A stretch of 64,000 nucleotides of DNA from Streptomyces sp. SLBN-118 (GTDB taxonomy: Bacteria > Actinomycetota > Actinomycetes > Streptomycetales > Streptomycetaceae). The notes beneath the pieces were generated by a model. It did not search any database. It was not told the origin of the DNA and worked only from the letters and a program-made list of their open reading frames with translations. A program made the position numbers and the translations under genes. Within the stretch, counting starts at the first letter, position 1. Each line of letters opens with the position of its first letter. The stretch spans positions 3,739,002-3,803,001 of the forward strand of contig NZ_VFNP01000002.1 of the NCBI RefSeq assembly GCF_006715635.1, written 5' to 3'. This document shows positions 44,923 through 52,506 of this stretch, one piece after another.

Positions 44923-46260
44923 ATGATCAACGCAAACCCCAGCGTGGAAGCCCACTACGAAGCACTCGAATCCCAATGGAACTCGGTCGATGGCTCACTT
45001 GAATTCGAGCGCCTAGTTGTCCCTACAGGCAACAGCGATAAGCCATTCCACAGATGGTTTCACTTGAAAGAGGCTTTTTCGGTAGACCTCTTGCCTACGA
45101 TACTAAAGCAGTTGAGTTTTGAAGGTATGTCAGAACTCAGAGTCTTGGACTGCTTCGCTGGTGGCGGTACAACGCTCGTGAGCGCGCTGGAGATGTCTTC
45201 CGAGGTTCGGGTTACAGCAACCGGGATTGAGCAAAACCCATTTCTGCATCATGTCTCGAGTAGCAAAGTAAGGGCCCTGCAGGCGGGCCCGCACCTGGCT
45301 CAGCAACTCAGAAACGCCTATGAAGAAGTACAGCGCCTCTACACGAGCGACGCTCCCTTCATGGCCAGCCCCCCTGCGCTCTCAACTTTCTCCAATGAGG
45401 CATACTTTCCGCCTTCCCTTTTGACTTCACTGTTGCGTATCAAAGCAGCGATTGAGCATTGTGACGCGCCGGCTCTAGCCTGTGACCTTTTGCTCACTGC
45501 TGCAGCATCCTGCGTGGAATCTTCGAGCCGGCTTCGAAGGGATGGGCGAGCTCTTCGCTACGCTTCTGAAAGGCAGCCCAGGGAGCCATGGGTTGAGTTC
45601 TCAATTCGCGTTCAGCAGATGATTGAGGACACGGACAGCTCGCAGTCAGCGGCAGGTATGGCATCCGTCACACTCGGAGATGGAAGGCGGCCACTGCTAT
45701 ACATCGACGAATCGAAAAAAAAGGACCTGGTGGTCTTCTCCCCTCCCTACCCGAATAACATCGACTACACCGAGATATATAAAACCGAAGCATGGTATCT
45801 AGGATTCTACGAGGATTCGGAACAGTTCCGCTCTCAGCGACTTAGGACTCTCCGAAGCCACCCGAGCGTACGATTCTCCGACGAGTACGACTACGAATCA
45901 TCTGGTGATGCAGAAGCTGTACGCGAGTTGCTCAAGCCGATATTGGACGCCGTGCCTGACGATCGATACGCCACCGGCAGGAGGCAATTGATCAAGGGAT
46001 ACGCAGACGATATGCTCACGCTTTTCCGCCACTGCCGGAAGATCATCTCTAGCGAAGGTCGCTTGGTCTACGTGGTTGGTAATTCGGCTCATGGAAGCGG
46101 AAACGCCCTTTTTGTTATCGCCGCCGATCTCATGATGGCCCGTCTCGCTGAGCTCTCGAACTGGCATGTCGAGGAGATTTCCGTAGCACGGAGTTTGCGG
46201 CGTCGCATAACGAACTCACGTTTTCTACGAGAGAGTGTCGTGACGCTATCTCCCGGCTAG
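44923..46260 (+). CDS. Amino-DNA methyltransferase (N6-adenine or N4-cytosine)
   Basis: 445 residues. FHRWFHLKEAFSVDLL is a motif X region; motif I VLDCFAGGGTT (74-84) binds S-adenosylmethionine; motif IV is SPPY (273-276) in FSPPYPNNIDYTEIY. The order X-I-IV is that of beta-class-like amino methyltransferases. A region of about 190 residues between motifs I and IV could be the target recognition part. Target sequence unknown. It lies 64 bases after the nuclease-like gene on the same strand with the same low G+C, so it probably protects self DNA from that nuclease. No specificity subunit or REase of a known type is adjacent. Confidence 0.85.
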   Translation: MINANPSVEAHYEALESQWNSVDGSLEFERLVVPTGNSDKPFHRWFHLKEAFSVDLLPTILKQLSFEGMSELRVLDCFAGGGTTLVSALEMSSEVRVTATGIEQNPFLHHVSSSKVRALQAGPHLAQQLRNAYEEVQRLYTSDAPFMASPPALSTFSNEAYFPPSLLTSLLRIKAAIEHCDAPALACDLLLTAAASCVESSSRLRRDGRALRYASERQPREPWVEFSIRVQQMIEDTDSSQSAAGMASVTLGDGRRPLLYIDESKKKDLVVFSPPYPNNIDYTEIYKTEAWYLGFYEDSEQFRSQRLRTLRSHPSVRFSDEYDYESSGDAEAVRELLKPILDAVPDDRYATGRRQLIKGYADDMLTLFRHCRKIISSEGRLVYVVGNSAHGSGNALFVIAADLMMARLAELSNWHVEEISVARSLRRRITNSRFLRESVVTLSPG

Positions 46261-46372
46261 CCATGGATGGCGGCCGTGTCGGGATTTGATCGCTGAGACC
46301 CGGTGTCGGCACGTGCCTCAGAGCCGAGCCGCTTATGGGCAGGGACCACGCTACGAGGCAGAACCGGTCGCA

Positions 46373-47173
46373 CTATGGCAGAGCGTCGAACATGTAGTGC
46401 TTCTCAAACAACCAATCTGGAGCGTGGCTCAGTATTTCCTCTTTGTTGATGGAAGGAGAACCACCAGCCCCGAACACCAAGTCATGCACGTCGGCCCTGC
46501 TGGCCTTTCCGCCGAATAGCGCATCCCTGAGATCACGCCGCACTCTCCAAGCGCAACCGAAAGTCGGTGTACTCTCCCCCGATAGCGTGTAGAAATCCAC
46601 TTCCCCAGAGCTTCCCTGGAATCCAACCCCAGCCTTAAGCGCTGCTTCTACCGACTGATTCACTGCCAGTGGCGCTTTAGCGGTGAAACTCAATGATGCG
46701 TCTCCCTTGTTAAAGAGAACAGCGAACCCATCGCGAACTACGAGACGTTTGCCGACCAGCACATAGTCGAGCCTCCAGTCCTTTGCAAGTACCGCATCAC
46801 GCATCCTCGACAGCAGTGCCTCCACTTTCCGTAGCTTTTGCGTGTAGCCATGCGCTATATAGAGAAGGCACCCCTTTTCCTTGCCTATCGACACGGTGAG
46901 GCTGCTGCCGACTGACGCTATCCCTCCCTGCCCGTAGCCGGATATATCAAATTTCCTATGTTTGCCGATTATGCAATCGGTGATTTCATGCTTAGCCCCA
47001 GGCCTTGGCCGTTTCCCGAGAAGCCCCTCGGCGTTGAAGTCTGTCGTTTCAAATATTTTGGCCTTGGTGAAATAGCCTATGTCGCCGAGATCCATCGTCT
47101 CATACGGCTGCCATGTCCCCCAGTTCCTCGTATTTTCGTGCACCCAGCGTACGTAATCCTCGGGGGTGGGCAT
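46373..47173 (-). CDS. Cargo protein of unknown function
   Basis: 266 residues on the opposite strand between the two defence-like modules. Start ATG with gggag about 6 bases upstream. MPTPEDYVRWVHENTRNWGTW opens it, then LGDIGYFTKAKIF; the middle alternates short polar/hydrophobic strands (KFDISGYGQGGIASVGSSL, GKRLVVRDGFAVLF, DASLSFTAKAP). It looks beta-rich, with no signal peptide or obvious catalytic set. I do not recognise it. Low G+C like the neighbouring operon. Position suggests a defence or regulatory role, or an independent toxin-like gene; this is a guess. Confidence 0.65.
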   Translation of the reverse strand: MPTPEDYVRWVHENTRNWGTWQPYETMDLGDIGYFTKAKIFETTDFNAEGLLGKRPRPGAKHEITDCIIGKHRKFDISGYGQGGIASVGSSLTVSIGKEKGCLLYIAHGYTQKLRKVEALLSRMRDAVLAKDWRLDYVLVGKRLVVRDGFAVLFNKGDASLSFTAKAPLAVNQSVEAALKAGVGFQGSSGEVDFYTLSGESTPTFGCAWRVRRDLRDALFGGKASRADVHDLVFGAGGSPSINKEEILSHAPDWLFEKHYMFDALP

Positions 47174-47347
47174 GATGACTCCCGTTGTCGCGCGGTCAGC
47201 CGATTCACCATCTCCTTCCAGGATGCTCCCGCCCTCTGGTCACCGCATCTCAGCGGCACTCACGTCGAAGGGCAGCTGCAGACCAGCGATCAGACCCCTA
47301 ACGCACATAGGATGTGACGGAAGACACGCGACATGGAGGTGGCCCTC

Positions 47348-49630
47348 GTGCCAGCGGACGAGAAGCAGCAAGAAGAGTCCGAGTTCGAGGCCGAAGTCCT
47401 GCGCATATCCCGCGCACTCTTCGCCCAGGAGAACGAGTTCCAAGGTTCCACCTACATCGGCACCGCCGAACGTGACGGCGTCTTCGTAGGGCCGGACTCG
47501 GTCACCATCGTCGAGTGCACTGTCTCCCGCCACAAGAACAAGGCGGAGAAGGACGGCAAGAAGCTCCAAGAGGCGTGTCTGGCTATGGCCCGCCAGAACC
47601 CGTTCAAGTCCATCAAAGGTTTCTTTGTCACGCGCGACGAACCCACCGCCGACCAACGCACGGTCATCAAGGGGTTTGGCCGGCCCCTCATTGCATGCAG
47701 CTTCGCCCAGCTTCGAAGCCAACTCGTCGACTCTTTGCGGTACCTGGAACTGCGTGCGTCCTACCCCTTCGGCAGCGCGCGCGAACCGAGCAGCGGCGAC
47801 TACAGCGACCTCAAGCCTTACGTGGCGGTCGACCCAGTGGAAAGCGGAACCAGCGAATCGTTCTCGATCGATCGTGTCGCCCAGCAGGTGGCGGACGGCA
47901 GATCCGTCCTCCTGTATGGCGACTACGGCGCCGGCAAGAGCATGTTCCTCCGCGAGCTGTACCAGCGTTTGGCCAAGGACCACCGCAGGAACCCGTTTCG
48001 GCCGTTCCCCATCCTCCTCAACCTGCGCGATCACCAGGGCCAGGTCCTGCCCGTCGAGGCCCTGGAGCGCCACGCTCGCGCCATCGGATTCCCCACGCCC
48101 TCCCAGTTGGTCCGTGCATGGCGCTCGGGCGACGTGACGCTCATCCTGGACGGCTTCGACGAGATCGCGACGCCCGGATGGATCGGCAGGATGTCAGCCA
48201 TGCGCGACATCCGCCGCCGGTCTGTGGAACTTGTGCGCCGGTTCTGCGAGGAGTCTCGCGCCTCGACCTCCATCGTCCTCGCTGGGCGCGCCCATTTCTT
48301 CGACAGCGAGCGCGAGATGCGCAACGCGCTAGGCGTCCGCGACAACTCCCTGTTCCTGATGGCGGGCGAACCGACGGAGGAGCAGACGAAGAAGATCCTC
48401 AACGCCTACGGATGGCACGAAGCGCTCCCGGACTGGCTGCCCTCGCGTCCCCTACTGCTGAGCTACCTGGGCTCGTCAAGCGCGCTCTACGGATCAACCG
48501 AGGGAACGTTCGGCCGCTCGGCGGGTGAAGGCTGGCACATGATGCTGGACCGCATCGCCGAGCGAGAGGCCAGCATGGAGGTGGGGGTTGATGGATTCAC
48601 CGTCCGGAGGGTACTGGAGCGGCTCGCTACCCAGGCGCGACGCTCCAGCGACGGCCTGGGGCCCATCTCACAAGACGAGCTAACGTCCGTCTTCCAGTCG
48701 GTGTGCGGTTACGCCCCAGACGAGGGCTCCTACCAACTCCTGCAACGGCTCCCGGGCCTCGGGGCCATGGACAGCGTCGACGGTTCACGGCGTTTCGTCG
48801 ACGTCTCTCTTGCCGATGCGGCCCGAGCGGGCGACGTCGTAGCATGCGTGCTCGATCCAAACACGGACAGCCCGCTGTTGGAGCTAACGGACAGCGTCGC
48901 CTGCTTGGACGAGGTCGGCGTCGACGTTGCCGCCACGCGGCTTGAAGCGGAAGGCATCGCGAGTTCGGGGGGCTCCTACTCGTCCGCCATTGCTTTCCAA
49001 CGCCGGGGCGTCTCGGACGCCGTCATCGGGGACATCATCCGGGTTGCCGCGCGCCTCTGGCCCGAGGATGAGCCCCGCACTTCGATCTCCCTGCACGAGA
49101 TCGAGCTTCGCGGCTTCTCGCTGACCGCGGATGCTAAGAGCTATGACTGGCTGAGCTTCCAGAATTGCCTGATCCAGGAATTGGACCTCACCGACCATAG
49201 CGGATACGCGCTCCCGCACTTCCAAAACTGTCTCATCGGGCAGATGACAGGAGTAGCCGGGTGGTCGGCGCTCCAGGCAGATCGCTTCGTCGATTGCGAA
49301 GTGGCCCAGTTCGACGCTCAAATGTCGACAGCCAAGGGCATCCTCGCCCTGAAGACAACACCGATGAACAAGGTTCTACTCACGATATTGAAGAAGATTT
49401 ACGCCCAGCGTGGCACGGGGCGAAAAGAGTCCGCGCTCTTCCGCGGCCTGGACACCAGGCATCGGGAGCTGGTCCCGGAGGCGGTTCAAAGGCTCACCGG
49501 GGCTGGGCTCATCACCCCCGCCCGATCCAGCGGCACTCGGATTTACCTCCCGGTTCGGGGCATGGCGAGCCGGGTCCGGCGGATCCTCCAGGCTCCACAG
49601 TCGAGCACCGACAGCATCCTCGACGACTGA
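47348..49630 (+). CDS. NACHT NTPase with nuclease-like N-terminus (anti-phage STAND type)
   Basis: 760 residues. The N-terminal domain (1-130) resembles a restriction-endonuclease fold: Asp43 in ERDGVFV and Glu56 in TIVECTVSRHKNKAEKD; the usual ExK lysine is replaced by Thr, so activity is uncertain. The NACHT module has Walker A GDYGAGKS (191-198) and Walker B LILDGFDE (265-272). A region with FQNCLI repeats near residues 605-650 may be a sensor, and a winged-helix-like segment ends the protein. GTG at 47348 is preferred because ggagg lies 8 bases before it; the ATG at 47333 has none. bNACHT proteins are known phage sensors; the function here is inferred. Higher G+C than the four-gene unit, so it may have a separate origin. 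Confidence 0.85.
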   Translation: MPADEKQQEESEFEAEVLRISRALFAQENEFQGSTYIGTAERDGVFVGPDSVTIVECTVSRHKNKAEKDGKKLQEACLAMARQNPFKSIKGFFVTRDEPTADQRTVIKGFGRPLIACSFAQLRSQLVDSLRYLELRASYPFGSAREPSSGDYSDLKPYVAVDPVESGTSESFSIDRVAQQVADGRSVLLYGDYGAGKSMFLRELYQRLAKDHRRNPFRPFPILLNLRDHQGQVLPVEALERHARAIGFPTPSQLVRAWRSGDVTLILDGFDEIATPGWIGRMSAMRDIRRRSVELVRRFCEESRASTSIVLAGRAHFFDSEREMRNALGVRDNSLFLMAGEPTEEQTKKILNAYGWHEALPDWLPSRPLLLSYLGSSSALYGSTEGTFGRSAGEGWHMMLDRIAEREASMEVGVDGFTVRRVLERLATQARRSSDGLGPISQDELTSVFQSVCGYAPDEGSYQLLQRLPGLGAMDSVDGSRRFVDVSLADAARAGDVVACVLDPNTDSPLLELTDSVACLDEVGVDVAATRLEAEGIASSGGSYSSAIAFQRRGVSDAVIGDIIRVAARLWPEDEPRTSISLHEIELRGFSLTADAKSYDWLSFQNCLIQELDLTDHSGYALPHFQNCLIGQMTGVAGWSALQADRFVDCEVAQFDAQMSTAKGILALKTTPMNKVLLTILKKIYAQRGTGRKESALFRGLDTRHRELVPEAVQRLTGAGLITPARSSGTRIYLPVRGMASRVRRILQAPQSSTDSILDD

Positions 49631-49727
49631 GGCGCTGCAACGCTCGGGTAGGCGGCCACGCATAGGTAACCCAAGCTCCCCAAGCTGAGGTCCAGGTTGG
49701 CTCGCGATCTTCTCCTGTACAAAGACG

Positions 49728-50060
49728 TTGATCGGTCGGACCGTGGACGTAGACGCCTGGGACGCAGCAACGGGCGTGTCCGTCGTCGTCGATCCCCAGC
49801 GCGGTGCCCGGCGCCCGGTCACGGACTACACGGACTTCTCCCACCTGGAGCGCGCTGACCAGGTGGTGGCTGTCATCCCGGGAGCCGGATGGCGTGCACA
49901 CTGGAAAGACGAGGGACCCGACAGCGGACCTCTGACCGAGCAGGTGCTCGCATGGCTGGTCACGTCCAAGGAACGAGCCACTCCGGTCCCCGTCGACGCT
50001 CATGGGCACACGGACGACGCTGAGAGCGCCGATCGCCTCATCCCACCTGGGGACGAGTGA
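49728..50060 (+). CDS. Small hypothetical protein at the right end of the AICE
   Basis: 110 residues from a TTG at 49728; a GTG at 49743 is an alternative. DYTDFSHLERADQVVAVIPGAGWRAHW and RATPVPVDAHG look like a compact alpha/beta protein, similar in style to short conserved Streptomyces phage or AICE proteins. No ribosome binding site stands out. The function is unknown. Confidence 0.45.
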   Translation: MIGRTVDVDAWDAATGVSVVVDPQRGARRPVTDYTDFSHLERADQVVAVIPGAGWRAHWKDEGPDSGPLTEQVLAWLVTSKERATPVPVDAHGHTDDAESADRLIPPGDE

Positions 50061-50075
50061 AGCGGCCGAACTCGC

Positions 50076-50094
50076 CGTCTCAGTTTCCGTCTCA
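50076..50094. repeat. 19-bp repeat near attR, possible integrase arm site (copy 2)
   Basis: cgtctcagtttccgtctca, identical to 30849-30867 and in the same orientation, 116 bases inside attR. Confidence 0.5.
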
Positions 50095-50210
50095 TTCAGC
50101 CCCGTTCACGGCCGTTCAGAGGGGGCGCGTGTCGGGCCTGTGCCGCGAACTGGCCGCCCATGAACCCAGGTGAACGGCCCTACACGCAGCCCACCGCACC
50201 ACCAACACAG

Positions 50211-50266
50211 TTGGAAAGCGTGTTGGGGGCAACCCCTCACGAGTTCGAATCTCGTATCCTCCGCCA
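50211..50266. repeat. Right attachment site, 56-bp direct repeat
   Basis: Exact copy of the 3' part of tRNA-Ser(GGA). Only the 3' part is present, so it is not a functional tRNA gene. The chromosome resumes after it. Confidence 0.95.
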
Positions 50267-50285
50267 TTGCTCTCACCGGGCAATA

Positions 50286-50323
50286 CGTTGAAGGGCCCCA
50301 CCGCAAGGTGGGGCCCTTCAACG
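50286..50323 (+). terminator. Original chromosomal terminator of tRNA-Ser
   Basis: Perfect 17-bp stem, cgttgaagggccccacc (50286-50302) with ggtggggcccttcaacg (50307-50323), GCAA tetraloop. It would follow the tRNA if the element were excised. The element carries its own version at 30807-30840. Confidence 0.78.
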
Positions 50324-50971
50324 TTGTCCGTCTCGGTGGCGTACGCCGAGAACGGACCCGACCGCGATGAGCAGGGGCTCGCGGACCCAGAACGGCAGGA
50401 GACGGAGGAGGAAACCGAGCAGCCGGTGATCTCAACAGGACAGGACCACATTCGCCGTGGTGGAAGCCACAGTTCCGGGCACGTGCAGGGCCTGCCGAAG
50501 CGGCCACCCCTTGAGCTGGGGTGCTGCAACGACTCTGAGAACCCAAGCACTCGCGGTGGGGCCCTTCGCCGTTGACCGGAGGGATCAGCGGGGAACCACA
50601 GCAAACCGGGACCTCTGGCGCAGATCAGCGACTTCGCAGGTCAGCAGGCGTCCGAATCCGGGATCTTCCAACCGGGCCCACCGTCCGCGTGACCGTCCCC
50701 CATGGATAGCCTTCTCGCCCGTTCGAAGGCCGTGGGAGGGCCTGTGCACGACATCGTCGACCTGATGCGCGGCCCGCTGTACCTGTATTGCGTTCTGGTG
50801 CTCCTTTGGGAATTGGACCGTAAGACCGCTGAACGGAGCCTCAGCAAGCCGTGGATCTGCTCCGCGCTGGCGGCGCTGGCTCTCGCTGAGCTGCCCCGGT
50901 GGTCAGCGCCTTGACATGGAGCGCGCTCCAAGATCCAGACTCCTGCTCAGTACGAGGGAGAGGAGACGTCC
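50324..50971. other. Non-coding scar region right of the AICE
   Basis: 648 bases without a supported gene. At 50551-50568 it contains tcgcggtggggcccttcg, identical to the 3' arm of the element's terminator (30823-30840) but without a partner arm. This suggests a remnant of an earlier insertion or rearrangement at the same tRNA. Confidence 0.55.
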
Positions 50972-51958
50972 ATGCGATACCGCACCATCGGCCAGAACCC
51001 GGACACCCGGCGCGAGGTGAGCGTGCTGAGCCTCGGCGCGATGCTCTTCGGGACCGTCACCGACGAAGCCACGTCGTTCGCGATTCTCGACCGGTACGTC
51101 GAGGCCGGTGGGACCTTCATCGACACCTCCAACAACTACGCGTTCTGGGTGGGCGGCACCCAGGGCGGGGAGAGCGAGGCACTGCTCGGCCGCTGGCGCC
51201 GCAGCCGGGGGATCGGTGACGAGGTCGTGATCGCGACCAAGCTCGGCGGGCGGCCGCTCGCGCCGTCCAGCGGTTTCAGCAAGAACATCGAGGGCCTGTC
51301 GGCCACGGTGATCCGCGAGTCCGCCGAGCGCAGCCGGGAACGGCTCGGTGTCGGGAAGCTGGATCTGCTCTACGCGCATGTCCAGGACGACGCCGTGCCG
51401 TTGCAGGAGGTCGTCGAGTCCTTCGCCGGGCTGGTCGCCGACGGCTCCGTCGGTCTACTCGGCGTGAGCAACCACTGGGCGTGGCGCGTCGAGCGGGCCC
51501 GTTCGCTGGCGGCGGCGGCCAAACTGCCCGGCTTCGAGGTGCTGCAGTACCACCACAGCTATCTGCGGCGCCGCACCGACCGGCCGACGCTGCGCTCCCC
51601 CGACGGCGAGGTCGGCGTGGTCTCCGGAGACCTGCTCAGTTATGTGCGGGCCGAGCCGGGGCTGGCGCTGGTCGCCTACTCGCCTCTGCTGGCGGGGAGT
51701 TACGTACGCGAGGACAAGCCCCTGGACGCGGGCTTCGACCACGCGGGCACGCCCGTACGGCTCGCGGCGCTGCGCGATGTGGCCAAGGAGGCCGGAGCCA
51801 CCGTCAACCAGGTCGTGCTGGCCTGGCTGATCGGGGGCGAGATCCCGGTGATCCCGCTGGTCGGGGCATCGTCGGTGGCGCAGCTCGACGAGAGTCTGGC
51901 CGCGGTCGACCTGGAGCTGACGGCGGAGCAGCGGGCCAGGCTCGACGCGGCTGTGTGA
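50972..51958 (+). CDS. Aldo/keto reductase
   Basis: 328 residues, NADPH-dependent oxidoreductase of the AKR fold. Catalytic tetrad candidates: Asp in TFIDTSNNYA, Tyr in the same segment, Lys in VIATKLGG and His in LLYAHVQDD. LGVSNH and the late IPVIPLVGASS (cofactor phosphate) fit the family. Start ATG at 50972, with a purine-rich gagggagagga site upstream. Substrate unknown; it stands alone next to a pseudogene. Confidence 0.92.
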   Translation: MRYRTIGQNPDTRREVSVLSLGAMLFGTVTDEATSFAILDRYVEAGGTFIDTSNNYAFWVGGTQGGESEALLGRWRRSRGIGDEVVIATKLGGRPLAPSSGFSKNIEGLSATVIRESAERSRERLGVGKLDLLYAHVQDDAVPLQEVVESFAGLVADGSVGLLGVSNHWAWRVERARSLAAAAKLPGFEVLQYHHSYLRRRTDRPTLRSPDGEVGVVSGDLLSYVRAEPGLALVAYSPLLAGSYVREDKPLDAGFDHAGTPVRLAALRDVAKEAGATVNQVVLAWLIGGEIPVIPLVGASSVAQLDESLAAVDLELTAEQRARLDAAV

Positions 51959-52004
51959 AGGAGATCGGCCGCCGGACTCCGGCCGGGTCCGGCGGCTTCC
52001 CTTG

Positions 52005-52170
52005 TCAGACGGCGAGGGGATCCTCCGCCTCGTACAGCTGGCTGACCAGCGAGCTGCGTGCCCGGGCCACCCGGGCCCGGACGGTGCCCACCGGCAGCCG
52101 CTGACGAGGGCGGCCTCGGCGTAGGGCAGGCCCAGCAACTGCGTGAGGACAAAGGGCCGGGGTACGTGCC
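52005..52170 (-). pseudogene. Remnant of an ECF-type sigma factor (C-terminal, frameshifted)
   Basis: Reading FVLTQLLGLPYAEAALVSGC and then, one frame over, PVGTVRARVARARSSLVSQLYEAEDPLAV to the stop at 52005 restores sigma region 4 and the C-terminus. The shift is explained by a missing C around 52100 (tgccggtgggc in place of tgcccggtgggc). The rest of the gene is gone; it joins an ABC ATPase remnant at about 52170. Confidence 0.8.
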
Positions 52171-52365
52171 GGGCGGCCTCCGACGAGGGTCTCGCCCTCC
52201 GCCGTCCGGTGCAGGCCGAGCAGGGCTCGTAGCAATGTGGGAGCCGTTGGTGCCGGTCAGCGCCACCCGCTCGCCGGACGCGATGTCGAGATCCACGGCG
52301 CGTACGGCCTCGATGCGGCCGTGCCGGCAGCCGACGCGGCGCATCCGCACGTCAAGCCCGCCCAT
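52171..52365 (-). pseudogene. Remnant of an ABC transporter ATPase (N-terminal, frameshifted)
   Basis: Starts with an ATG at 52365 and ggaggtgga upstream, then reads VRAVDLDIASGERVALTGTNGS, the strand and loop of a Walker A, but GKST is lost by a deletion of about 8 bases. In the next frame LLRALLGLHRTAEGETLVGGR continues the same domain. It stops at the junction with the sigma-factor remnant. Confidence 0.78.
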
Positions 52366-52506
52366 TCCACCTCCCGTTCCCTCACTCGGGTACGGGAGAG
52401 GAGTCGGACGGCGGGGGCGATGAGTTCCCGGGCCCGAGCGGTGGCTTCGGTCAACTCCGAGACCCGACCGCACAGCTGAGCGGGCCGGGTCACTAAAGTT
52501 GCACCC

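Larger units (their letters stand above)
30730..50266. mobile_element. AICE (integrative and conjugative element) in tRNA-Ser(GGA)
   Basis: The borders are an exact 56-bp direct repeat (30730-30785 and 50211-50266). The backbone has the order expected of pSAM2/SLP1-like AICEs: int, xis, RepSA-type rep, small transfer/spread proteins, FtsK-like tra, a KorSA-like regulator. Such elements move double-stranded DNA with a single hexameric Tra pump and need no relaxase. Cargo occupies about 41.2-49.6 kb and differs sharply in base composition: lines 41401 and 45781 have 29/60 G+C, against 41/60 at line 36001 in the backbone. All backbone functions look intact, so excision and transfer are plausible. 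Confidence 0.93.

Noticed and set aside
46373..47173. Cargo protein as a bacterial gasdermin
   Set aside because: The strand pattern prompted the idea, but no gasdermin motif or neighbouring protease supports it.
50211..50266. tRNA-Ser-like sequence as a second tRNA gene
   Set aside because: Only the 3' part from the anticodon loop is present and the upstream bases cannot pair with the acceptor arm; it is attR.
50702..50914. 70-codon open frame with a hydrophobic middle
   Set aside because: No ribosome binding site, no recognisable family, and it lies in a scar region; coding status cannot be supported.
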